This document shows, piece by piece, positions 27,390-36,863 of a stretch of 64,000 bases of DNA (positions within the stretch are counted from its first letter, which is position 1; every line of letters begins with the position of its first letter). The notes beneath the pieces are model-generated. The model ran no database searches and was not told the DNA's origin. It saw only the letters and a list, made by a program, of their open reading frames with translations. The stretch lies in contig NZ_CP012418.1 of NCBI RefSeq assembly GCF_001708405.1, forward strand, positions 2,170,001 through 2,234,000, written 5' to 3'. Origin of the DNA: Kangiella sediminilitoris. Its GTDB lineage: Bacteria; Pseudomonadota; Gammaproteobacteria; Enterobacterales; Kangiellaceae. The position numbers and the translations under genes were made by a program.

Positions 27390-28759
27390 GCAGTAAAGAA
27401 GAAATTACGTTAATTGGTGCGGGTCTGGTTGGCTCACTGATGAGTATTTATTTAGGCCAACGCGGTTATCAGGTCAACGTCTATGAAAAGCTTCCTGATA
27501 TTCGCAAGACAACGATTCCTGCAGGTCGCTCAATAAACCTTGCTCTAGCTAACCGCGGTATTCGAGCACTGGAACAGGTTGGGATCATAGACAAGGTTAA
27601 TGAGTTACTGATTCCGATGAAAGGACGTATGTTGCATGATGTAAATGGTGAATTAACGCTGCAACCCTACGGCCGTAAGCCAGAAGAAGTTATTTACTCG
27701 GTTTCACGTGCAGGGCTGGTCAGTTTATTGCGTGACGAAGCAGAGTCTACAGGTAACGTGACGTTCTGCTTTGAGCAGGGATTGACCGACATCGATCCAG
27801 ATAACAAGACGTTTAGTATTAAACATACTCAGACTAATAATATTCAGACACTAGATTACGATATATTGTTAGGAGCAGACGGAGCCGGCTCTCAAACTCG
27901 TCAGGTACTAGAAAAGCTAGGTGTTGACGGATTCTCTTCAGAACTGCTCGAACATTCCTACAAAGAATTAACCATCCCAGCAGGAACTGCTGACGCTCCA
28001 TTCCAGATCGAAAAGGAAGCACTACATATTTGGCCTCGAGGGGGTTATATGCTCATTGCCCTACCCAACCTTGACGGATCATTTACTGTAACCCTGTTTA
28101 TGCCTAACGAAGGGCCTGTCAGCTTCGAAGCCTTCAAGAGTAAAGAAGAGGTTGAGGCATTCTTTAAAGAGCAGTTTTCTGATGTTCTGGAGTTAATTCC
28201 GAGCCTGGCTCAGGACTACTTCAATAATCCTACTGGGATATTGGGAACCGTCCGCTCAAAGAATTGGTCTTATAAAGACATTCTATTGTTCGGTGATGCT
28301 TCTCATGCCATCGTTCCTTTTCATGGGCAGGGCATGAACTGCGGCTTCGAGGACTGCTCTGAGTTACACCGTTTGCTAAATCAGTACTCGGATGACTGGT
28401 CCCCAGTAATGCAGGCATTTGCAGATGCTAGAAAAGATAATGCCAACGCTATCGCAGACATGGCGCTAGAAAATTACATTGAAATGCGGGACTCTGTTCG
28501 TGATCCAAAATTCCAGTTAAAGAAACAAATAGCCTTTAAGCTGGAAGAGCTGTACCCAACCACGTTCATACCTCGCTACTCTATGGTGATGTTCCACCAT
28601 ATGCCTTATGCTGAGGCGTATCGTCGCGGAAAAGTCCAAAACGATATCTTAAATCAGTTAACAGAGAACAGTGATAGTATCGAACATATAGACTGGGATC
28701 AGGCTCGCCAGTTGGTCGAGCAAAATCTTGAACCATTTTCTAAGGAGTTTCTACATTGA
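27386..28759 (+). CDS. kmo: Kynurenine 3-monooxygenase
   Basis: FAD and NADPH-dependent hydroxylase that makes 3-hydroxykynurenine. It has GAGLVGSLMSIYLGQRG (dinucleotide loop), RSINLALANRGIRAL (substrate and flavin residues), DYDILLGADGAGS and LFGDASHAIVPFHGQGMNCGFED (second flavin motif). The 457 residues end in the hydrophobic/aromatic region typical of KMO (TFIPRYSMVMFHHMPY). Its stop overlaps the TTG start of the M28 peptidase gene. Confidence 0.97.
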   Translation: MSSKEEITLIGAGLVGSLMSIYLGQRGYQVNVYEKLPDIRKTTIPAGRSINLALANRGIRALEQVGIIDKVNELLIPMKGRMLHDVNGELTLQPYGRKPEEVIYSVSRAGLVSLLRDEAESTGNVTFCFEQGLTDIDPDNKTFSIKHTQTNNIQTLDYDILLGADGAGSQTRQVLEKLGVDGFSSELLEHSYKELTIPAGTADAPFQIEKEALHIWPRGGYMLIALPNLDGSFTVTLFMPNEGPVSFEAFKSKEEVEAFFKEQFSDVLELIPSLAQDYFNNPTGILGTVRSKNWSYKDILLFGDASHAIVPFHGQGMNCGFEDCSELHRLLNQYSDDWSPVMQAFADARKDNANAIADMALENYIEMRDSVRDPKFQLKKQIAFKLEELYPTTFIPRYSMVMFHHMPYAEAYRRGKVQNDILNQLTENSDSIEHIDWDQARQLVEQNLEPFSKEFLH

Positions 28760-29793
28760 AATCTATTATCTTGAACTTGCTGGTGCTTATTGGACTGGGT
28801 ACACCATCAGTAACTCTGGCATCTGAGAAATCCGAAAATAAAGATAATCAGCTGGCTCAACAGTGGATAAACTATCTGGCCCATGATGATCGTCAAGGTC
28901 GCCTTACTGGTAGCGAAGAAAACCTAGAGGTCCAGGATTGGCTCGTGGAGCGTTTTAAAGAGCTCGGCATTAAAACTCTGCCAGGTAAAGATACTTACCG
29001 ACAACCATTCACAGCTACCGACCGCCAGGGTGAACCACGTCAGGCTGCTAATATCATTGGTTACATTCCATGCCAGTGTGAAAATGATCGTTATTTCATG
29101 ATTGGCGCACATTATGATCACGTCGGAACCAATCCAAAACTGGATGGTGATACCATCTTCAATGGCGCAGATGATGATGCCAGTGGAGTTGTTGCAACCT
29201 TGGTGCTGGCAAAATCACTTCAACAATACGACAGCCTTCCCTTCAACATCATCGTTGCAGCATGGGATGCAGAAGAGATGGGGCTTCAGGGCTCGGATTA
29301 TTTTGCAAATAACCCATGGGTAGAGCTCAGCAAAATAGAAAGTGGTTTTATGTTCGAGCTGGTAGGTGTACCACTGGAAGATAAGCTCAATAGTGCATGG
29401 ATGACGGGAGATCAATACTCAAGCCTTTATCCTGTATTGAAAGATGCTCTGGGAAAGCAGGGCTGGGAACTTGATCCGGTATTGGATCCGAAAATGGGTT
29501 TATTTTTCCGCTCTGATAATGCGCCCTTCGCATTACTGGATGCGGGTAGTGATGCCATAAAAAAAGCTTTTGAAGGTAAAGGAAAAGTTTCTGTTACAGG
29601 TATCCCCATGCATGCCATCTCTGTGTGGCGTGGGCAAGGCCACTATCACCAGACTCATGATGAAGCAGAATTAATCAATATCCCTAATTTAGTTTCATTG
29701 GCGCAGGCTCTTGCAGCAGCTCTTAGCGAGTTACCACAGGACACTAAGATCAATTGGCACGACAACCCGCAGTTTGAGTTCTCGCGCCCTTAA
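28756..29793 (+). CDS. Secreted M28 family metallopeptidase
   Basis: Predicted signal peptide (about residues 1-22) and a two-zinc aminopeptidase domain. Metal ligands are visible: GAHYDHVG (His), NGADDDASGV (bridging Asp), WDAEEMGLQGS (catalytic Glu pair), and a final HAISVWRGQGHYHQTHD. The start is TTG at 28756, overlapping the kmo TGA, with AAGGAG eight bases upstream. It is thus translationally coupled to kynurenine catabolism, and may supply amino acids by releasing N-terminal residues from peptides. Substrate unknown. Confidence 0.9.
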   Translation: MKSIILNLLVLIGLGTPSVTLASEKSENKDNQLAQQWINYLAHDDRQGRLTGSEENLEVQDWLVERFKELGIKTLPGKDTYRQPFTATDRQGEPRQAANIIGYIPCQCENDRYFMIGAHYDHVGTNPKLDGDTIFNGADDDASGVVATLVLAKSLQQYDSLPFNIIVAAWDAEEMGLQGSDYFANNPWVELSKIESGFMFELVGVPLEDKLNSAWMTGDQYSSLYPVLKDALGKQGWELDPVLDPKMGLFFRSDNAPFALLDAGSDAIKKAFEGKGKVSVTGIPMHAISVWRGQGHYHQTHDEAELINIPNLVSLAQALAAALSELPQDTKINWHDNPQFEFSRP

Positions 29794-29806
29794 GATAGGT
29801 AAGCTA

Positions 29807-30235
29807 TTACAGAGGCTGATATGAAGAGTGGTGGCTGAATGCTTTATGTAAGTCAGCCACCATTTGTTGTAAGGCCTGTTCGGAGTATTTCTTCGGCGTA
29901 ACTTTCCCCCATATGGGAGCAGGCCAGGCAGCATCATCATGGAAACGAGCAACATGGTGAATATGCAGTTGCGGAACCATGTTTCCAAGCGCAGCCTGGT
30001 TCATTTTATCCGCCTTAAACGTCTCACTCATGGCTTTCAACACGAACGTTGATTCCTCTGCCAGTATCGTCTGTTGCGACTGACTCAGCTCAAAAACTTC
30101 CGATATCTCTGCAACCATAGGGACGAGGATCACCCAGGGGTAATGCTCGTCATTCATCAATAGCACTTGAGATAATTGAAACTCTCCAATTACGATGCAA
30201 TCGTTAGCCAGTACTGGATGAAGTTTAAAACTCAA
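29807..30235 (-). CDS. HIT domain protein
   Basis: Histidine-triad protein of 142 residues: the signature QLHIHHVAR follows NMVPQ and is close to HxHxHxx. It probably hydrolyses or transfers nucleotidyl groups. I chose TTG at 30235 because GAGGAGGGG lies four bases upstream and the product begins SFKLHPVLAND, the usual HIT start. This overlaps the 3' end of mrcB by 11 bp. The frame open to 30337 would add 34 residues inside mrcB. Confidence 0.85.
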   Translation of the reverse strand: MSFKLHPVLANDCIVIGEFQLSQVLLMNDEHYPWVILVPMVAEISEVFELSQSQQTILAEESTFVLKAMSETFKADKMNQAALGNMVPQLHIHHVARFHDDAAWPAPIWGKVTPKKYSEQALQQMVADLHKAFSHHSSYQPL

Positions 30236-32537
30236 GGAACCCCTCCTCTTCATCCGCATTACAATCCACGACATCCTCCGGCGCTGTGCCTCGGATAAAT
30301 GGAATCTCGATAGCTTCAATGCAGCCATCACCAGCAATTAAGCCCGACTCTGGATCAATCAGCTTCCACTCGATCTCGTCGTAATATCCCAGCCTTAAAG
30401 ACTCTGTTGGCACGCCATTAAAAATGTCGGTAAACACAGGTAGTGCTGCTGAAGAGCCGGTTATATTTGCTTCTTTGTTATCATCACGGCCAACCCAGAC
30501 TACTGCCAAATGCTCACCTGAGAAACCCGCGAACCAGGAGTCCTTAAGGTCATTGGTGGTTCCCGTTTTACCCGCAAAGTTCGTAAACGGGTTTTGTTGA
30601 TGAAGGTAACGGGCGGTTCCTTTCTCAACGACTAGCTGCATACCAGCTTTCACCAGATAGGTATTTAATTCAGAGGCAATACGCTCAGACTCAATTGGAT
30701 AGCGCTCGAGTAAACTTCCTTCATTATCAGTCACTGCGGTAATCGCAGAAGGCTTAATCTTCAGGCCACCGCTGGCCAGAGACTGGTATAGACCCGCAAG
30801 TTCTATAGGAGTCAGTTCTAACACACCCAAAGGTAATGCATCCAGGGCTCGAACTTCTTCTTCTACACCCGCCTGCTCAATAAACTCCGCTACCGTATCG
30901 ATGCCTACCAGCTGGCCCAAACGAGCCATGGCAATATTGTAGGACTCCATGAGGGCTACAAACAGCGGTACTTCACCGTGAAAGCGGCGGTCATAATTCC
31001 TAGGAACCCATAAGGTACCGTCACGCTGCTTAATTGATAACTCCTCATCACTCACAATGGTCGCCAGATTATAATCATCTGTTTTTTCCAGGGCAGCCAA
31101 TACGACATATGGCTTAATCACAGAACCAATCTGACGTTTCGCATCAATAGCACGGTTAAAGCCCGCCTTATCGGAATAACGATCGCCAACCAGGGCCAGA
31201 ATATTACCTGTTTCACTTGAAGTAATGATTACAGCAGTCTGTAGGGAATCTTCTTCGATCCCTTTCATCAGCTCGATACGCTCCAATGTTGTCTGTACTT
31301 TTTCTTCGGTATAACGCTGCATCACCGGATCAAGTGTAGTAAAAATTCTCAAACCTTCCGATCTCAGCTCTTCTTCCGAATAAGACTTCTGCAACTGTCG
31401 ACGTACCAGATCCATGAATGCAGGGACTCTAGATAACTTCAGTGAGGGTTTGGAAACCACCGACAAAGTCGTCTGGCGCTGCTGTTTATATTCTTGCTCA
31501 GTCAAAATTTTCTGTTGGTACATTATTTTCAGTACCTGATTTCGACGCTGCAGCGATGCTTCTTTATTTCTTCTTGGGTTATAACCGGTTGGGCTCTTTA
31601 ACATTCCGACCAATAATGCCGATTGTGCTGGAGTCAGATCTCTCGCTCGTTTGTCAAAGAAATACTGGCTGGCTAACCCAACACCATGAATAGCACGACC
31701 ACCATCTTGCCCAAAATATACCTCGTTAAAATAGGCCTGTAGGATGTCCTCTTTTTCATAGCGAACTTCTAAGATAACGGACATTATGGCTTCCTTAAAT
31801 TTTCGCCATAGAGTCCGCTCATTGGTTAAAAAGTAGTTTTTAACCAGCTGTTGAGTAATGGTGCTTCCGCCCTGGGCTCGGCCATCACTAGTCACGTTGT
31901 GCCACAGAGCTCTCGCCACGGCTTTTACTGACACCCCACTGTGCTCATAGAAATCTCTGTCCTCAACTGCCAGTAACGCCTGTTTCAAATGATCAGGAAC
32001 GCGATCAAGGTGCACCAGAATTCTGTCCTCTAAACGATTGGGGTGAAACTGACCTATTAGCAACGGATCGAGTCGAGCCATCTGCAGGGACTCACCGGTA
32101 TCTCGATTTTTGAGGTCCTTGATACGTCCCGACTTAATATTGAAAGAGACCGGTAGCGCTGGCTGTGTACTATCCCAGAACTGGAACTCACGGATATAGA
32201 TGAAAAAAGAATTCTGATAGTTCTCATAATCACCCTGCCGAGTAGCCTTAACGACTTTACGATAGCCCAGCAACTCCAGTTCCTGGCGTAAGCGTGTCGG
32301 TGTCATCGGCTTACCGTTCGCCAGATCAAGAGACTGAGCATACACTCGAGCGGGTAACTCCCAACGATTCTCTTTAAATTTACTCTGGATGATAGAATCG
32401 AGATAAATCGTAAAGCCGGCAAATACAACTATAAAAATTAAGGCCAACTTCCAAAATAATGAACGTAACTTCTTTCGACGCGCCAGTTTCGCTTCATTCT
32501 TTTTATTACTGGTTTTCTTTCGAGTCTTTTTTGACAT
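30225..32537 (-). CDS. mrcB: Penicillin-binding protein 1B (bifunctional glycosyltransferase/transpeptidase)
   Basis: 770-residue class A PBP. A basic tail (KKTRKKTSNKK) and one membrane helix (about 28-50) are followed by a UB2H-like domain (about 75-160), the GT51 glycosyltransferase (about 165-340; VEDRDFYEHSGVS and GGSTITQQLVKNYF) and the transpeptidase (about 400-730). Active-site motifs: SVIK (SxxK), SYN and KTGT. It polymerises glycan and cross-links peptides, probably with LpoB-type activation. Orthology to PBP1B rather than 1A rests on UB2H and length. The HIT gene overlaps its end. Confidence 0.93.
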   Translation of the reverse strand: MSKKTRKKTSNKKNEAKLARRKKLRSLFWKLALIFIVVFAGFTIYLDSIIQSKFKENRWELPARVYAQSLDLANGKPMTPTRLRQELELLGYRKVVKATRQGDYENYQNSFFIYIREFQFWDSTQPALPVSFNIKSGRIKDLKNRDTGESLQMARLDPLLIGQFHPNRLEDRILVHLDRVPDHLKQALLAVEDRDFYEHSGVSVKAVARALWHNVTSDGRAQGGSTITQQLVKNYFLTNERTLWRKFKEAIMSVILEVRYEKEDILQAYFNEVYFGQDGGRAIHGVGLASQYFFDKRARDLTPAQSALLVGMLKSPTGYNPRRNKEASLQRRNQVLKIMYQQKILTEQEYKQQRQTTLSVVSKPSLKLSRVPAFMDLVRRQLQKSYSEEELRSEGLRIFTTLDPVMQRYTEEKVQTTLERIELMKGIEEDSLQTAVIITSSETGNILALVGDRYSDKAGFNRAIDAKRQIGSVIKPYVVLAALEKTDDYNLATIVSDEELSIKQRDGTLWVPRNYDRRFHGEVPLFVALMESYNIAMARLGQLVGIDTVAEFIEQAGVEEEVRALDALPLGVLELTPIELAGLYQSLASGGLKIKPSAITAVTDNEGSLLERYPIESERIASELNTYLVKAGMQLVVEKGTARYLHQQNPFTNFAGKTGTTNDLKDSWFAGFSGEHLAVVWVGRDDNKEANITGSSAALPVFTDIFNGVPTESLRLGYYDEIEWKLIDPESGLIAGDGCIEAIEIPFIRGTAPEDVVDCNADEEEGFLEF

Positions 32538-32595
32538 ATTATCGGATTATTGGTTTCTATCCGTTTATACTAACAAATTAAAGCTCAATAATTAT

Positions 32596-33183
32596 ATGTC
32601 TTCTATAGCAAATTCTGGTAAAAATATGGCGAGACTGTTTTTTGCCATTGATTTACCGCAACATCTCAAGAATAAACTCGAGTTATTACAGCAGACGAAC
32701 CCTGCTTTCATGGGTCGTGCAGTTAACCCTCACAACTTTCATATCACACTTCAATTTTTAGGCTCAGTCGCCCCAGATACTGTGGATGAAATCATTGAAG
32801 CCGTTTCTATCCCCGGAATCAGGCCTTTCTCCACCAGCATTGAACGTTACGCCTATTACCCAAAAAATGAGGTCGGTTGCGTTGAAGTAAGTCAGGGCAA
32901 TCTTAAACTAAAGGACCTGAAGAACCATATAAGCCGCTGCCTGGCGGACGCTGGACTTCATTTCGCCAAAGACAGACATTCATTCAGGCCACACGTTACT
33001 TTATTCAGGGAGTGTCAGGCGTTATCTGAAATTGAACAAGCGCTGGATTTAAGCTTTACGGTCGACCATTTCTGTCTGATGCAGTCACATCAAAATCATA
33101 AAGGAGTGTATTACGAAGTAATTGAGGAATGGGATACTTACGAGCCCACTGTCAAAGAGCAGTTTTTCGGAATAAAAGATTAG
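32596..33183 (+). CDS. thpR: RNA 2',3'-cyclic phosphodiesterase
   Basis: 2H phosphoesterase of 195 residues with the two HxTx motifs HITLQFLG and HVTLFREC. LFFAIDLP opens the domain. Members open RNA 2',3'-cyclic phosphates and were long called 2'-5' RNA ligases. ATG 32596 has no clear ribosome site; ATG 32626 (MARLFFAIDLP) would give 185 residues, nearer to E. coli, and is equally possible. It ends close to the REP-like palindrome. Confidence 0.87.
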   Translation: MSSIANSGKNMARLFFAIDLPQHLKNKLELLQQTNPAFMGRAVNPHNFHITLQFLGSVAPDTVDEIIEAVSIPGIRPFSTSIERYAYYPKNEVGCVEVSQGNLKLKDLKNHISRCLADAGLHFAKDRHSFRPHVTLFRECQALSEIEQALDLSFTVDHFCLMQSHQNHKGVYYEVIEEWDTYEPTVKEQFFGIKD

Positions 33184-33191
33184 AGGATAAA

Positions 33192-33217
33192 GTCATTCCC
33201 GCGAACACGGGAATGAC
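33192..33217. repeat. REP-like extragenic palindrome
   Basis: GTCATTCCCG (33192-33201), six-base loop CGAACA, CGGGAATGAC (33208-33217): a perfect 10-bp stem, flanked by GATAA and TTATC that extend it. It lies between convergent thpR and pepB. This GTCATTCCCG core is the common REP-type palindrome of gammaproteobacteria, often moved by RAYT transposases. It may also end transcription. Confidence 0.75.
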
Positions 33218-33225
33218 CATTATCT

Positions 33226-34497
33226 TTAGCTACGTAATAGCTTAGCAGCGATCGTTCTAAAACCAAGACCAGTGCCGCCAGCAGCCCACTTTGATGTTGG
33301 GCTATCATTGTAAGCTGATGCCAAATCAATATGCAGCCAGCCTTTACCATCATTAGGTACGAAACGTGATAAGAACCCTGCCGCGTTACTCGCACCACCG
33401 GGACCACCACCCTTAACGGCCTTACTGTTTGCAGTATCGGCAAACTGAGACGGGCAACGATGCGCATGAAACGGTTCAAGCGGCAAAGGCCAGTGCTTTT
33501 CCTGCTCATCAGTAGCAATGCTCAGGTACTCCGTGCTCGCTTCCTGATCCAATGCGAATACACCGTTATAATCGTTACCCAGAGCCGTTACAGCGGCTCC
33601 TGTTAGTGTTGCCGCATCAATAATGACGTCAGCCCCAGACTCGCCAGCCAGTAATAAACCATCAGCCAGTACAACACGACCTTCAGCATCAGTATTATGA
33701 ATTTCAACAGTCAGGCCATTAGGATACGTTAAAATATCTCCCAACTTGTATGCATGGCCACTGATCAAGTTTTCAGCGCAGCACAGATACAAGTTCACCG
33801 GCTTATCAAGGCCTCGCAAAATCGCTAGAGCCAGACCACCGGTTACGGTAGCCGCGCCACCCATATCTGCTTTCATGTGCAACATGCCAGCGCTTGGCTT
33901 AATACTGTAGCCACCACTATCAAAAGTAATGCCTTTACCCACCAGCGCCGCAGCTGGTTTATCGCCATTACCCTTTGGATCAAACTTTAATTTTAACAAT
34001 GCTGGTGGGCGCTTTGAGCCGCGACCAACTTCCCAGGTACCGATATGGCCCTGCTTCTCCAGGTCTTCGCCAGAAACAATTTCATAGCTGACATGATCTG
34101 GAGACAGGCTTTGTACAAACTGCGCCGCTTCTTGAGCCAGTACTTCCGGAGCTAACACTTCCGGAGTTTCATTAACCATTGAGCGCATCCAGCGGCTCAC
34201 CTGAATTCGTGCATCAAGTTCGGCGCTATCTTTTTCGCTCAAATCAGCAAAATCAATCTGAACGTCAACTTTTGGTTCATAAGCACCTTGGAAAAAGGCC
34301 CATTGCTGCTCAAGCGACCAGTCGCCTTTTAATGCAAAAAAGGACAAGCCCTGAGCCATTAAACGTCGTGCTGCAACCTGAACCATCTCCGCATCATCAG
34401 TGTGGATCGTCGCACTATCTTCTTTAAAACTGAGTAGCGCACCTTCACCCCATTGTGCTGGCGCACTATCGCTTGATAGATAAATATCTAAAGTCAT
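33226..34497 (-). CDS. pepB: PepB-type leucyl aminopeptidase (M17)
   Basis: Cytosolic two-metal aminopeptidase of 423 residues. The metal and catalytic blocks are GKGITFDSGGYSIK, the MKADMGGAATV segment and NTDAEGRVVLADGL; then DAATLTGAAVTALGND. It aligns best with E. coli PepB (427 residues) rather than PepA. I use ATG 34497 (AAGGA five bases upstream); the frame open to 34596 carries 33 unconserved residues. Cleaves N-terminal residues of peptides in amino-acid salvage. Confidence 0.92.
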   Translation of the reverse strand: MTLDIYLSSDSAPAQWGEGALLSFKEDSATIHTDDAEMVQVAARRLMAQGLSFFALKGDWSLEQQWAFFQGAYEPKVDVQIDFADLSEKDSAELDARIQVSRWMRSMVNETPEVLAPEVLAQEAAQFVQSLSPDHVSYEIVSGEDLEKQGHIGTWEVGRGSKRPPALLKLKFDPKGNGDKPAAALVGKGITFDSGGYSIKPSAGMLHMKADMGGAATVTGGLALAILRGLDKPVNLYLCCAENLISGHAYKLGDILTYPNGLTVEIHNTDAEGRVVLADGLLLAGESGADVIIDAATLTGAAVTALGNDYNGVFALDQEASTEYLSIATDEQEKHWPLPLEPFHAHRCPSQFADTANSKAVKGGGPGGASNAAGFLSRFVPNDGKGWLHIDLASAYNDSPTSKWAAGGTGLGFRTIAAKLLRS

Positions 34498-34528
34498 AAG
34501 AATCCTTACAGTATTGTATTGCAGGAGC

Positions 34529-35149
34529 CTAGAACAAATGCCCCAGTTTCGATTGCTTAGTCGACAGATACATGGCGTTATGAGGGTTTTGACCAAACTT
34601 CAGTGGTACGCGTTCGACCACATCGATCCCAGCGTCCTTCATCGAGCTGACTTTTCTAGGGTTATTGGTCATCAGGCGAATCTTTTTAATGCCTAACTGC
34701 TCCAAGGCATCCGAGGCAACTTTAAAGTCCCGCTCATCGGCACCAAAACCAAGATGCTCATTCGCCTGGACTGTATCCATTCCCTGATCCTGTAATGAAT
34801 AGGCTCGGATTTTGTTAGTCAAGCCAATGCCTCGCCCTTCCTGTCTCAGGTACAGCAAAACACCGGAGCCTTGCTCAGCAATTTTTTCCAGAGCTGCTCG
34901 CAACTGAAATCCACAGTCACAACGCAAGCTAAATAATGCATCGCCTGTTAAACATTCAGAATGAATTCGGGCCAATACAGGCTCCTCACCTTCCCAGTCA
35001 CCATACGTCATGGCAACATGTTCTTTACCATCATTCGTTTCTAAGGCGTGAATGACAAAATCTCCCCAAGGAGTAGGAAGTTTGGCCTGTAGGCTATCTT
35101 TTTGGTTCATTAGATCAGTTTTACCACTATCTGTCGGAAACCCCATCAT
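34529..35149 (-). CDS. ribA: GTP cyclohydrolase II
   Basis: First step of riboflavin synthesis. The zinc site is in [21 protein letters not shown] (three Cys), with [17 protein letters not shown] and LMTNNPRK. The 206 residues match stand-alone RibA such as that of E. coli, not the RibBA fusion. The stop is 31 bp from the pepB start, so they may be co-transcribed. Confidence 0.95.
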   Translation of the reverse strand: MMGFPTDSGKTDLMNQKDSLQAKLPTPWGDFVIHALETNDGKEHVAMTYGDWEGEEPVLARIHSECLTGDALFSLRCDCGFQLRAALEKIAEQGSGVLLYLRQEGRGIGLTNKIRAYSLQDQGMDTVQANEHLGFGADERDFKVASDALEQLGIKKIRLMTNNPRKVSSMKDAGIDVVERVPLKFGQNPHNAMYLSTKQSKLGHLF

Positions 35150-35185
35150 TTTACACTAACTGTCAAACCAGCAACAGCCTGCATC

Positions 35186-36004
35186 TTAAACTGCACGATT
35201 ATCCTCTAGCAGCTGAGCAACAACCACCCAGAACTCATGCCAGTTATCAGGTGTATCGGCATGACCGGTAGAGTAAATTTTGTGCTCGGCATCCTGCTTG
35301 GCGGCCAGTAACTTGGTTAGTGCATTAATCGGAACGGTTTTATCGGTTTTGCCATGAATCATGTACGCCATACCGTCATAATCCTTTAATGCTGAGACAT
35401 TATCAAACGGGTCCCTTACCAGAAAGTGCGGTAGCCAGCGTTGCCGAGCTAAGTCAGTGATGCTGGAGTAAGTTGACATCAATACCACTGCATAAGGATT
35501 TTTTTCTGATAATACACTGAGGACGGCACCACCACCCATGGAGCGGCCCATGAGGGATATATGCTTACTATCCAGCTGGGGTTGTTGTTCAATCCAGTTA
35601 TAGGCTTTCAGCATACATTCTTTAATGGTGTTATAACTGGGCTTACCGTCGGAACGTCCGTAACCGGGATACTCGACCAGCACGACCCCGAAACCTTTTT
35701 CCCGGACATAGTCGACTCGATTTGCCCAATCATCAATGATGTTGCCATTACCATGAGCAAACATAATCACCGGAGTCAGCTCTCCAAACCTTTGATTTAT
35801 CGGCGGCATATAAGCCAGTTCAAACTCACCTTGTGAGAATGGTAGACGAATTAACTCACCTCCAGCTTGAGTTATTAATTCGGCATCTGGCACGGGCAGT
35901 TCATGTGTAGGAAACAACATTCTGCGCTGCAAGAAATAGAACACCAGTATGTAGAGCAAGTAACTTGCCGACAGTCCAATAAGACCCCAGATCACTATAT
36001 GCAT
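35186..36004 (-). CDS. Alpha/beta hydrolase with N-terminal membrane anchor
   Basis: 272 residues, YfhR/Bem46-like. A hydrophobic N-terminus (about 3-22) is followed by the hydrolase fold: FAHGNGNIID, VEYPGYGRSDGKPS, and the nucleophile elbow MGRSMGGGAV (Ser in GRSMG). The acid is probably in IHGKTDKTVP, and the His in the GHADTPDNWH segment. Substrate is unknown; the group includes esterases and thioesterases. It diverges from the Rieske gene by 119 bp. Confidence 0.8.
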   Translation of the reverse strand: MHIVIWGLIGLSASYLLYILVFYFLQRRMLFPTHELPVPDAELITQAGGELIRLPFSQGEFELAYMPPINQRFGELTPVIMFAHGNGNIIDDWANRVDYVREKGFGVVLVEYPGYGRSDGKPSYNTIKECMLKAYNWIEQQPQLDSKHISLMGRSMGGGAVLSVLSEKNPYAVVLMSTYSSITDLARQRWLPHFLVRDPFDNVSALKDYDGMAYMIHGKTDKTVPINALTKLLAAKQDAEHKIYSTGHADTPDNWHEFWVVVAQLLEDNRAV

Positions 36005-36123
36005 ATCTCTTATATATTGCGTCTATTATTTATACTGTTAGAATTCTTTTATTCTAACACCAACTGAGCGTTCTTGCGTTATACTCTCGCTCGCATGGTA
36101 AGTAAAATAGTAACTATTTAACA

Positions 36124-36465
36124 ATGAGCTCCAATATGTCACATTTATGTTTAGTCACCGATATTAAAGACGGCCAAGCTAAAGCGTACCCGCACCCATC
36201 CGCGTCAGAAGACCGTGACATTATTATTGTCCGCCAGGGACTCAATGTGTATGGCTATATCAATCGCTGCCCTCATGCCGGAACCAATCTAAACTGGCAG
36301 GAAGACGAATTCATGACCGACGACGAGCAATTTATGATGTGCTTTACCCATGGCGCTCTTTTTGAACCCAATACAGGTAAGTGTGTGGCAGGCCCTTGTG
36401 CAGGCGCTCACCTTAGCGAAGTAAAACTGGAAGTGGAAAACGGAAAGGTTTTTTACGCGGGATAA
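36124..36465 (+). CDS. Rieske [2Fe-2S] domain protein
   Basis: 113-residue soluble ferredoxin-like protein. Cluster ligands are visible as CPHAG (CxH) and CFTHGALF (C-x2-H). An extra pair of cysteines (KCVAGPCAG) follows. It resembles stand-alone Rieske ferredoxins found with dioxygenases or in NirD-like proteins. There is no oxygenase gene beside it, so the partner is unknown. Confidence 0.88.
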   Translation: MSSNMSHLCLVTDIKDGQAKAYPHPSASEDRDIIIVRQGLNVYGYINRCPHAGTNLNWQEDEFMTDDEQFMMCFTHGALFEPNTGKCVAGPCAGAHLSEVKLEVENGKVFYAG

Positions 36466-36548
36466 GAAACTAACAAAATAAGTGACTTAAAAGATCAAGC
36501 AATCAAACGTAGCTTAAAACAGCGGTAGGGTATTTGAGCAATCTGCTC

Positions 36549-36863
36549 TTAATCTACACTTACTACTATTTTTACAGTTACATCCATGTAGTTATCTACT
36601 TTTTTGCTGCATTCAACTTCATATTCTTTGCTAGTGTATTCAGTTTTGACCTTCATATTCGTAGTGGTCTCAAACTCAGCGCTATGAACTTTAACATTAT
36701 TAGGCAGAGAGCCTGGCTTGGTTTTTTTAATAGCTTCTATAAAATCTTTGGCAACCTCACTACATTCCTTTTCTATATTTTCTATTTGGCTGCCTACAAC
36801 TGGCCCCGAAAAAAGTAAACCCAGTGTTATTAGCTTTTGTTTATAACTTTTGTTTTTAAACAT
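36549..36863 (-). CDS. Small predicted secreted protein, unrecognised
   Basis: 104 residues: a basic start (MFKNKSYKQK), a hydrophobic stretch (about 11-23, LITLGLLFSGPVVGS) that looks like a cleavable signal, then a Lys/Glu-rich mature part with two cysteines (IEKECSE, VECSKK) that may pair. The gene is AT-rich, unlike its neighbours, and lies next to an AT-rich non-coding stretch. No family recognised. Could be an envelope or secreted small protein acquired recently. Confidence is moderate that it is a real gene. Confidence 0.5.
   Translation of the reverse strand: MFKNKSYKQKLITLGLLFSGPVVGSQIENIEKECSEVAKDFIEAIKKTKPGSLPNNVKVHSAEFETTTNMKVKTEYTSKEYEVECSKKVDNYMDVTVKIVVSVD

Noticed and set aside
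33180-33518. 112-codon frame on the minus strand over the end of pepB
   Set aside because: Out-of-frame shadow of pepB; its HSRVRGND end is the typical translation of the REP-like palindrome, not a protein.
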